Below, one piece after another: positions 7,453 to 12,359 of a DNA stretch of 12,359 bases. The notes beneath the pieces are model-generated. The model had not been told where the DNA came from. It saw nothing but the letters and a program-made list of their open reading frames with translations, and made no database searches. The position numbers and the translations under genes are program-made. Source of the DNA: Selenomonadaceae bacterium (GTDB taxonomy: Bacteria > Bacillota > Negativicutes > Selenomonadales > Selenomonadaceae); assembly GCA_017484235.1 (NCBI GenBank), contig JAFUTM010000146.1, positions 1 to 12,359 on the forward strand. Reading direction: 5' to 3'. Position 1 is the stretch's first letter. The number at the start of each line of letters is the position of its first letter.

Positions 7453-8154
7453 ATGGATAAGCATTGTTTTATGGTAGAGAAACCTTGCCCTGTGTGTATG
7501 AAAACGACACGCGTGATCAAGACACGTTCACGCTTGGTTGTTGAGAAGACGGACGAAGATTTTTGCGTTCATTATAAAGAATTTAATCCATATTACTACA
7601 AAATCTGGGTTTGTGAACACTGCGGTTTTGCGGCTGATGAAAAGACATTCTTAACAAAACTGCCGGAACGCACAAGAAAAACTATTTGGGACTTTTTGGC
7701 GCAGAAGAAGTTGGACATTGAATTTACAGAAGAACGCACACTTCCTGATGCAATTGCATCATTTCAACTGGCAATCAGCTATCTTGACTTGATTCACGCA
7801 CCATTATCGAAAAAAGCTTCAATGCATTTGCAGCTGGCTTGGATTTATCGCGAATCTGGTGACAAAGAACTCGAAGAAGAATATATGCACAAAGCTGCTG
7901 ATTTCTATGATCAGTCACTGTCTTCTGAACGTTATCCAATTGGACCATTAACGGATACGGCGGCGATGTATGTGGTCGGGGCTATTTATTATCGTCTTGG
8001 TGATTATGAAAAATGTGCGCAGCATTTATCACGTATTATTGGAGATCAGGCAGTAAGAACTCGTGAACCTCAAATTTTTGATAAAGCTCGTGATTTATGG
8101 GCTGACGTTCGTGAAGAAAAGAAGAAAACTGACGCCGCAGCTAAAAAATCATAA
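7453..8154 (+). CDS. DUF2225 family zinc-ribbon/TPR-like protein
   Basis: ATG 7453 follows a TGGAG site (7441-7445). The product is 233 aa. The N-terminus carries two CxxC knuckles, C12/C15 (PCPVC) and C54/C57 (CEHCGF), which should form a zinc ribbon and are diagnostic of DUF2225. YKEFNPYYYKIWVCEHCGF (41-59) is the family core. Residues about 95-222 are amphipathic helices in a TPR-like arrangement: ASFQLAISYLDLI, LQLAWIYRESGDKELEEEY, and YVVGAIYYRLGDYEKCAQHL. The tail is Lys/Ala-rich. DUF2225 proteins are common in Firmicutes and have no established function; the architecture suggests a protein-protein adaptor. The gene is driven by the promoter at 7383-7411 and followed after 41 bases by a flavoprotein gene, probably co-transcribed. 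Confidence 0.9.
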   Translation: MDKHCFMVEKPCPVCMKTTRVIKTRSRLVVEKTDEDFCVHYKEFNPYYYKIWVCEHCGFAADEKTFLTKLPERTRKTIWDFLAQKKLDIEFTEERTLPDAIASFQLAISYLDLIHAPLSKKASMHLQLAWIYRESGDKELEEEYMHKAADFYDQSLSSERYPIGPLTDTAAMYVVGAIYYRLGDYEKCAQHLSRIIGDQAVRTREPQIFDKARDLWADVREEKKKTDAAAKKS

Positions 8155-8195
8155 TTAATTGTAATGTGTGTAATGTAAATTAGGAGCAACTTTTT

Positions 8196-8813
8196 ATGAA
8201 AGTAATGATGATAAACGGCAGTCCACACGCTAAGGGCAACACTTATCTTGCACTTGATGAAATGAAAAAAATCTTTGAAGCTGAGGATATTGAAGTCAAT
8301 TATGTTCACATTGGTAACAAACCGATTCGCGGATGCATTGCCTGTGGTCAATGTATGAAGAAAGGCAAATGTGTCTTTGATGATGACGTAAATGCAACGG
8401 CTAAAATTTTTGAAGAAGCTGATGGTCTCGTTGTCGGCACGCCAGTTTATTTTGCCTCTGCAAATGCAACTACTATGGCTTATTTGACACGGTTATTTTT
8501 CAGTACGTCATTTGATAAAAGAATGAAAGTCGGTGCCGCTGTGGTTGTTTCACGTCGTGGTGGTTCTTCTTCCACTTTTGATGAGCTGAACAAATTCTTT
8601 ACGATTCGTGAAATGCCGGTTGCATCCAGTCAATATTGGAATATGGTGTATGGGCTAAAACCTGGAGACGCCTCACAAGATGCAGAGGGCTTACAAACAA
8701 TGAGGACGCTTGCACGCAATATGACTTTTTTAATGAAGAGTATTGCACTCGGCAAAGAAAAGTATGGTTTGCCTGAAAAAGAAGAGTGGACTGCGACTAA
8801 TTTTATTAGATAG
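8196..8813 (+). CDS. Flavodoxin-fold NAD(P)H-dependent oxidoreductase, iron-sulfur flavoprotein-like
   Basis: ATG 8196 is 9 bases after AGGAG (8182-8186); the product is 205 aa. The N-terminus MKVMMINGSPHAKGNT (1-16) is the FMN phosphate-binding loop of the NADPH-dependent FMN reductase fold. VVGTPVYFASANATTMAYLTR (79-99) is the second flavin loop and the dimer helix. C47, C50, C53 and C59 form CX2CX2CX5C, the compact cysteine motif known for binding 4Fe-4S in archaeal iron-sulfur flavoprotein (Isf). Many bacterial relatives share it. The likely role is cytosolic electron transfer or oxidative-stress reduction; the substrate is unknown. The gene is the second and last of the unit started at 7383 and ends before a strong terminator. 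Confidence 0.9.
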   Translation: MKVMMINGSPHAKGNTYLALDEMKKIFEAEDIEVNYVHIGNKPIRGCIACGQCMKKGKCVFDDDVNATAKIFEEADGLVVGTPVYFASANATTMAYLTRLFFSTSFDKRMKVGAAVVVSRRGGSSSTFDELNKFFTIREMPVASSQYWNMVYGLKPGDASQDAEGLQTMRTLARNMTFLMKSIALGKEKYGLPEKEEWTATNFIR

Positions 8814-8851
8814 GTTAAATTGATTAAGCTTGAAATTATTAAATAAAAATT

Positions 8852-8886
8852 AAAAGTGCAGCTTGATTTTAGAGCTGCATTTTTTT
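8852..8886 (+). terminator. Rho-independent terminator after the flavoprotein gene
   Basis: A perfect 7-bp stem TGCAGCT (8857-8863) / AGCTGCA (8873-8879) encloses a 9-base loop. The stem can extend through the flanking A and T runs, and it is followed by a run of seven T (8880-8886). It closes the DUF2225-flavoprotein unit. Confidence 0.9.
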
Positions 8887-8942
8887 ATAAAATATTTTAA
8901 TTAAAATTTAATAATTTTCTCATATTTTTAATTTAATATTAA

Positions 8943-8971
8943 TTGTTATTTTTATACAAATAATTTATAAT
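8943..8971 (+). promoter_or_regulatory. Promoter for the C-type lectin-like gene
   Basis: TTGTTA (8943-8948) and a perfect TATAAT (8966-8971) are separated by 17 bases, in a very AT-rich stretch. The predicted leader is about 70 bases. No hairpin or riboswitch-like structure was recognised in that leader. Confidence 0.65.
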
Positions 8972-9046
8972 ATATTTAAAGTAATTGTTCGATTATATTA
9001 TGTGTTATGGAAGATGTTGTTTGAGATTATGTGAGGGTGTATTATT

Positions 9047-10063
9047 ATGTTTAGTATAAAAAAAATTTTAATAAGATGTATTGCTGCCGCTGCCTTAACA
9101 AGTTTTAATGCAATTGATGTTACCTATTTTAATACCGTGAGCATTGCTTATGCTGAACCTGTGCCGGTACACGCAGAAGCAGATTATATGATGGGTGATA
9201 ATGAAACGCGTATAAATGCAAAGAAATCGGCGCTCGAACTTGCTTTGGAAGCGGCACTCAGAAAAGTTGCGATAAGTATCCAAAGTGATTCTCGCGTGGT
9301 CAATTATCAGTTGGAAGAACAAAAAATCATAACTTACGCAAAAGGCAGACTCCAAATTATTCGTGAAGATTATGAGTTTTTAGAAAATGGAACCGTTTGT
9401 AGAGCTAAAGTTGATGTCTCCGTAGAAGTCGATTATGATGCCTTAATAAATCCAACACCGACACCTGCGCCAACACCTGATCCGACACCAAATCCAACAC
9501 CTAATCCTAATCCCTATCCTTATCCAACACCAAATCCAGAGCCGTATCCTTATCCAGTACCAGAGCCGACTCCAGTTCAACCGCCAACACCTTCTGTGGA
9601 TTACATAGTTTGGGAAGAGACAGGTCACGTTTATAGAATTGTTGACGGATTAAATTTGAATTATCGTCAAGCTGAACAATGGTGCAAAGATCACGGCGGG
9701 CATCTGATTTATATTGAAACTCATCAAGAGCAATCATTTATATTTAGCGTATTATTTACAAAAGGTACTAAAAATTGTTACTGGATTGGCGGACAGCGCG
9801 GCGTTAATAAAAAGTGGTACTGGGGCGATCAAAGAAATACTCCTATGAGATATACTCACTGGGCGGAAGGTCAGCCGGATAATTTTACTAAACAGGAAAA
9901 TATGTTAATGATGTACAGACTGCCTAATCCAAAAGCTGAAAGTACCACTGGTCAATGGAACGATATAGGCGGTGACGGCGAATGTAAAGGCGAAGCTTTC
10001 TTTGGCGTCAGTAATTTTGGATTTATTTGCGAATGGGAGTCACAAGCACAAGTCAGAGATTAA
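9047..10063 (+). CDS. Secreted protein: FlgT-N/LPP20-like domain, Pro-rich linker, C-type lectin-like domain
   Basis: ATG 9047 follows GAGGGTG (9033-9039); the product is 338 aa. Residues 1-36 are a Sec signal peptide (IKKILIR, hydrophobic core, AYA then E37). Residues about 40-133 form a small domain with an A-K-x-A-L-x-x-A-L-x-x-A helix, which resembles FlgT N-terminal/LPP20-type envelope domains (tentative). Residues 135-183 are a proline-rich spacer with a repeated decamer. Residues about 185-333 form a C-type lectin-like fold: GGHLIYIETHQEQSF (217-231), YWIGG (245-249), YTHWAEGQPDNF (269-280), QWNDI (303-307) and FICEWE (326-331). C213 and C328 should form the core disulfide; C244 and C313 may form a second. 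QPD (276-278) and WND (304-306) sit where calcium and sugar bind in animal lectins. It is transcribed alone. Binding to a host or bacterial glycan is inferred. Confidence 0.85.
   Translation: MFSIKKILIRCIAAAALTSFNAIDVTYFNTVSIAYAEPVPVHAEADYMMGDNETRINAKKSALELALEAALRKVAISIQSDSRVVNYQLEEQKIITYAKGRLQIIREDYEFLENGTVCRAKVDVSVEVDYDALINPTPTPAPTPDPTPNPTPNPNPYPYPTPNPEPYPYPVPEPTPVQPPTPSVDYIVWEETGHVYRIVDGLNLNYRQAEQWCKDHGGHLIYIETHQEQSFIFSVLFTKGTKNCYWIGGQRGVNKKWYWGDQRNTPMRYTHWAEGQPDNFTKQENMLMMYRLPNPKAESTTGQWNDIGGDGECKGEAFFGVSNFGFICEWESQAQVRD
9497..9556 (+). repeat. 30-bp in-frame tandem repeat in the Pro-rich linker
   Basis: Two adjacent 30-base units (9497-9526 and 9527-9556) encode TPNPNPYPYP and TPNPEPYPYP. 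They lie inside a longer Pro-every-second-residue stretch. The pattern fits growth by slippage and probably makes a rigid extended spacer between the N-terminal domain and the lectin-like domain. Confidence 0.8.
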
Positions 10064-10106
10064 TCACTTAATCCTAAACATCAGAACGATTATATTGTTA
10101 GATATT

Positions 10107-10143
10107 ATTAGCAATGTCAACTTAGCATTGCTAATATTTTTTT
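10107..10143 (+). terminator. Rho-independent terminator after the lectin-like gene
   Basis: A perfect 10-bp stem ATTAGCAATG (10107-10116) / CATTGCTAAT (10126-10135) with a 9-base loop is followed by one A and seven T (10137-10143). Confidence 0.9.
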
Positions 10144-10165
10144 ATAAATGGCAGGAAATAAAACA

Positions 10166-10194
10166 TTTACAGCGAAATTAAACTTGTAAACAAT
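10166..10194 (+). promoter_or_regulatory. Possible weak promoter for cheV
   Basis: TTTACA (10166-10171) is followed after 17 bases by AACAAT (10189-10194). The -10 lacks its first T, so this is tentative. The terminator just upstream means cheV needs a promoter within 10144-10218, and this is the best match seen there. Confidence 0.3.
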
Positions 10195-10218
10195 CGGCAA
10201 CCTATTGGAGGCGATTTA

Positions 10219-11187
10219 ATGGCAAGTGAAAGTGCAAAAACCGGCGCAGAGACCGCTGGTGACAAGAAGGGTATACTTCTTGAAACAGGTACTAATGAAT
10301 TTGAAATTGTAGAATTCAGTATTGGCAAAGTTAATTATGGAATCAATGTCGCAAAAGTTCGTGAAGTTATTCAGCGAGCACCAGTTACAGCAATGCCGCA
10401 GGCTCATCCATATATTGATGGACTGTTTACACTTCGCGGCAAGGCAATTCCATTGGTCAATTTACCTCGTTGTCTCAACATTATGTCACACGAGGAGTCC
10501 AAAAATATAATTGTAACTGAAATTAATAATTATAATATTGGCTTCTTGGTTGAAAATGTTTCGCGTATTCATCGAATTTCGTGGAAGGATATGGAACCTG
10601 CACCGGAAGTTGGAGATCAATCGCGTGTCGTTGGCATAATAAAAATGTCTGATAGAATTGTTTTACTTCTTGACTTCGAAACTATTATTGCAGAGATTAA
10701 TCCTGAAATCAATGCAAAACTGACGACCGTTGAAGAAGCAACAACTGATACTAAGCAGCTGCGTGCAGATGTTCACGTGGTTGTGGCCGAAGATTCGGCA
10801 ATGCTGCGCGATCTGCTGGTCACCACTCTGCACGATTCAGGTTATAGATTCGTACGTGATTTTGGAAATGGTCAGGACGCCTGGGATTATCTGCGCGGTC
10901 TTGCTGCTAAAGATGGAAATATCGAAAAGCACGTTGGCATGATAGTATCAGACGTTGAGATGCCTAAAATGGACGGTCATAGATTACTCAAACTTGTTCG
11001 TGAAAACTATAGACTACACGAAGTACCATTTGTTCTGTTCTCATCTTTGATTAGTGAAGAAATGAAATTGAAGGGCGAGCAGCTTGGCGCTAGTGGTCAG
11101 ATTTCAAAACCTGAAATTAGTCAATTGATAGGTCTTTTAGATAATTTAATTTTTGGTAAGCCGCTCAAACCTTCAACGGAAGAATAA
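10219..11187 (+). CDS. cheV: CheV chemotaxis coupling protein (CheW domain plus receiver domain)
   Basis: ATG 10219 is 7 bases after GGAGG (10207-10211); the product is 322 aa, a normal CheV length. Residues about 25-165 are a CheW domain (IVEFSIGKVNYGINVAKVREV, 30-50; TLRGKAIPLVNL, 71-82) that couples chemoreceptors to the CheA kinase. Residues about 184-312 are a receiver domain with acidic pocket E191 and D192, phospho-acceptor D245 (VSDVEMPKMDG), S275 and K297 (SKPE). CheV proteins are phosphorylated by CheA and help adaptation. This places a chemotaxis and probably a motility system elsewhere in the genome; no other che or flagellar gene is in the window. The unit is bounded by terminators on both sides, so it is probably monocistronic. 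The first 25 residues are a low-complexity Ala/Gly/Lys lead. Confidence 0.95.
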   Translation: MASESAKTGAETAGDKKGILLETGTNEFEIVEFSIGKVNYGINVAKVREVIQRAPVTAMPQAHPYIDGLFTLRGKAIPLVNLPRCLNIMSHEESKNIIVTEINNYNIGFLVENVSRIHRISWKDMEPAPEVGDQSRVVGIIKMSDRIVLLLDFETIIAEINPEINAKLTTVEEATTDTKQLRADVHVVVAEDSAMLRDLLVTTLHDSGYRFVRDFGNGQDAWDYLRGLAAKDGNIEKHVGMIVSDVEMPKMDGHRLLKLVRENYRLHEVPFVLFSSLISEEMKLKGEQLGASGQISKPEISQLIGLLDNLIFGKPLKPSTEE

Positions 11188-11198
11188 CATTAATTTTT

Positions 11199-11228
11199 GC
11201 TCGCAGTGTTTTAACTGTGAGCATTTTT
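11199..11228 (+). terminator. Rho-independent terminator after cheV
   Basis: A 9-bp stem GCTCGCAGT (11199-11207) / ACTGTGAGC (11214-11222), with one G-U pair and a 6-base loop, is followed by ATTTTT (11223-11228). It starts 12 bases after the cheV stop codon. Confidence 0.88.
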
Positions 11229-11244
11229 AATTGGCCACTAATCT

Positions 11245-11277
11245 AATTAGGAATTGAGAATTAGGAATGAGGAATTG
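11245..11277. repeat. Short degenerate direct repeat (AATTAGGAAT type)
   Basis: Two near-identical units, AATTAGGAATTGAG (11245-11258) and AATTAGGAATGAG (11259-11271), are followed by a partial GAATTG (11272-11277). They fill the gap between the cheV terminator and the acyltransferase ribosome site. Motifs of this kind often occur in many copies as intergenic repeats; only this one copy is in the window. Confidence 0.65.
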
Positions 11278-11306
11278 TTAATTTATAACTTATACCTGGA
11301 GATTCT

Positions 11307-12101
11307 ATGAAGATTACAAATTTATCTGGCAATAATAAAATCATTGAAGGTGAAAATGTCAGCTATGAAAATGCGGAAATAAATTTTAACGAGGGCAATA
11401 ACAACATAATATTTCTTGACGACGGAGTGAATTTGGGTAATAGTCAACTTCGATTCAGAGGTGACAGCTCAATGATATTTTTGCGTTTTAATAAATATAT
11501 TTATAAATTGAATCTGGATATTTTTAATAATTCAGCTCTCTATATGGGCGTTAATAATTATATGAACAGTACATTATCTATGGCACTTGCTGAACAAAAA
11601 CATATTTTTATCGGCGATAATTGTTTATTTTCCACTGGTATATGGATAAGGACAACGGATCATCACACGATTTATTCTGCTAAAACTAGGGAACGTAAAA
11701 ATTATAGCAAAAGTGTTTTCATTGGCGATCACGTCTGGATTGGTCAAAACGCAATGATATTAAAGGGTACCAAAATTGCTTCTGGCAGTATACTTGGCGC
11801 TGGCAGTGTTATTACTAATAAACGAGTCTCTTCTAATAGCGCTTGGGCAGGAAATCCAGCCCAAAAAGTCAGCACTGATATATTTTGGAACGATATATCT
11901 GTAAACAACTGGACGGAAAATGAGACTCGCCAATTTAGTCGAATGGACACTGATATTTTTATTTATAATTATGAGTCGGAAATAAATGTTTCATTTGACG
12001 AAATAGATAAACAACTTACTCTATGCAGGACAGCTGATGCCAAAATGAGTTATTTAATAGACATTGCCACCACAACTGATAAAAATCGATTCGCTTTTTG
12101 A
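11307..12101 (+). CDS. Left-handed beta-helix (hexapeptide repeat) acyltransferase
   Basis: ATG 11307 follows GGAG (11298-11301); the product is 264 aa. Residues about 97-185 show hexapeptide periodicity with Ile/Val/Leu every six residues, for example IFIGDN (100-105), VFIGDHVWIGQNAMILKGT (137-155) and GSILGAGSVIT (160-170). They end in WAGNPAQKV (180-188), a typical cap of the XAT/maltose-galactoside acetyltransferase-like group. TDHH (117-120) lies at the expected place of the catalytic His, most likely H120. The Asn-rich N-terminal part (1-95) looks like irregular beta-strands that may begin the helix. The tail (190-264) has no motif I know. Such enzymes use an acyl-CoA, often acetyl-CoA, to acylate a sugar in capsule, LPS or a small molecule. 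No sugar-pathway neighbour shows the substrate. Confidence 0.88.
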   Translation: MKITNLSGNNKIIEGENVSYENAEINFNEGNNNIIFLDDGVNLGNSQLRFRGDSSMIFLRFNKYIYKLNLDIFNNSALYMGVNNYMNSTLSMALAEQKHIFIGDNCLFSTGIWIRTTDHHTIYSAKTRERKNYSKSVFIGDHVWIGQNAMILKGTKIASGSILGAGSVITNKRVSSNSAWAGNPAQKVSTDIFWNDISVNNWTENETRQFSRMDTDIFIYNYESEINVSFDEIDKQLTLCRTADAKMSYLIDIATTTDKNRFAF

Positions 12102-12127
12102 TTTTGCAATATGAATGAATTTTTATA

Positions 12128-12156
12128 TTGACAAATGGCGGAAAAAATATTACCAT
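12128..12156 (+). promoter_or_regulatory. Promoter for larE
   Basis: A perfect TTGACA (12128-12133) is followed after 17 bases by TACCAT (12151-12156). The predicted leader is about 25 bases. A second TTGACA (12159-12164) lies downstream, but its -10 would overlap the start codon. Confidence 0.6.
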
Positions 12157-12188
12157 ATTTGACATATAAAATTAGTAGGTGATATTAT

Positions 12189-12359
12189 ATGTCAACAATT
12201 TATGAAAAATATGAAAAATTAAAGTCCTATCTACGCGAACTTGGAAGCGTGGCAGTAGCATTTTCAAGCGGTGTCGATTCGACTTTTTTATTGAAAACAG
12301 CCCACGATGTACTTGGCAATAATGCGATTGCCATAACAGCTTCGTCTAACTTATATCCA
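12189..12359 (+). CDS. larE: LarE-type ATP-dependent sacrificial sulfur transferase, 3'-truncated by the window
   Basis: ATG 12189 is 6 bases after AGGTGA (12177-12182), and the frame stays open to the window end (57 codons). VAVAFSSGVDSTFLLK (21-36) is the PP-loop of the adenine nucleotide alpha-hydrolase superfamily in the form used by LarE, with the common SGGVDS changed to SSGVDS. LarE adenylates the nicotinate-derived dinucleotide made by LarB and donates cysteine sulfur for the nickel-pincer cofactor of lactate racemase and related enzymes. Other PP-loop enzymes (NAD synthetase, GuaA, ExsB) are less likely given the N-terminal spacing and the TFLLK context. LarE's catalytic cysteine lies beyond the window, so the call rests on the first 57 residues only. 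Confidence 0.78.
   Translation, partial: MSTIYEKYEKLKSYLRELGSVAVAFSSGVDSTFLLKTAHDVLGNNAIAITASSNLYP

Noticed and set aside
9443..9737. Antisense open frames rich in Trp/Arg/Ile or Asp/Leu
   Set aside because: They are reverse-strand readings of the proline-rich repeat and lectin domain codons, with no ribosome site or family resemblance.
9600..10063. Diversity-generating retroelement target (C-type lectin fold)
   Set aside because: No reverse transcriptase, template repeat or accessory gene is seen in the window, and the domain is not followed by a matching repeat.
12159..12188. Second promoter with TTGACA just before larE
   Set aside because: Its best -10 (TATTAT at 12183-12188) abuts the ATG at 12189, which would place the transcription start inside the gene.
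1..12359. CRISPR array, tRNA or insertion sequence
   Set aside because: No regularly spaced repeats, cloverleaf with a T-loop GTTC core, transposase or long inverted repeats were seen on reading the window.

Overview
The window reads as chromosomal DNA from a low-GC bacterium with Firmicute-type genes and an outer membrane, most likely a member of the Negativicutes (Selenomonas/Veillonella-like). The Firmicute side is shown by a DUF2225 zinc-ribbon protein, a CheV, a two-domain MmcQ/YjbR protein, a LarE with an SSGVDS loop and strong sigma-A-like promoters. The outer-membrane side is shown by a PagL-like beta-barrel C-terminus ending in phenylalanine. No genus can be assigned from the sequence alone. 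All genes lie on the + strand.

Region 1 (1-1896) is ordinary chromosome: the tail of a PagL-like lipid A deacylase, a MmcQ/YjbR-family protein and peptidyl-tRNA hydrolase (pth). Region 2 (1927-6643) is the accessory-looking part. It holds three tightly spaced genes: a 708-aa DUF262-DUF1524 (GmrSD/SspE-type) predicted nuclease, a radical SAM protein with a large N-terminal extension and extra cysteines, and a TerD-vWA (TerF-like) protein. Gaps of 21 and 25 bases suggest co-transcription. The nuclease gene is far more AT-rich than its flanks and may be an insertion between pth and the radical SAM gene. This trio is the best candidate for an undescribed defence or stress system, but that link is inference.

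Region 3 (6690-8886) holds an OmpR-type response regulator with no kinase beside it. A strong promoter (7383-7411) then drives a DUF2225 zinc-ribbon/TPR-like protein and an iron-sulfur-flavoprotein-like oxidoreductase, and the unit ends at a clear terminator. Region 4 (8943-10143) is a self-contained unit with its own promoter and terminator. It encodes a secreted protein with a proline-rich linker and a C-type lectin-like domain that keeps QPD and WND motifs.

Region 5 (10166-12359) holds cheV with its terminator, a short degenerate repeat, a left-handed beta-helix acyltransferase and, behind another good promoter, the first 57 codons of larE. No tRNA, rRNA, CRISPR array, insertion sequence or transposase was seen. 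The longest gap between genes is 233 bases (8814-9046), and it holds a terminator and a promoter.
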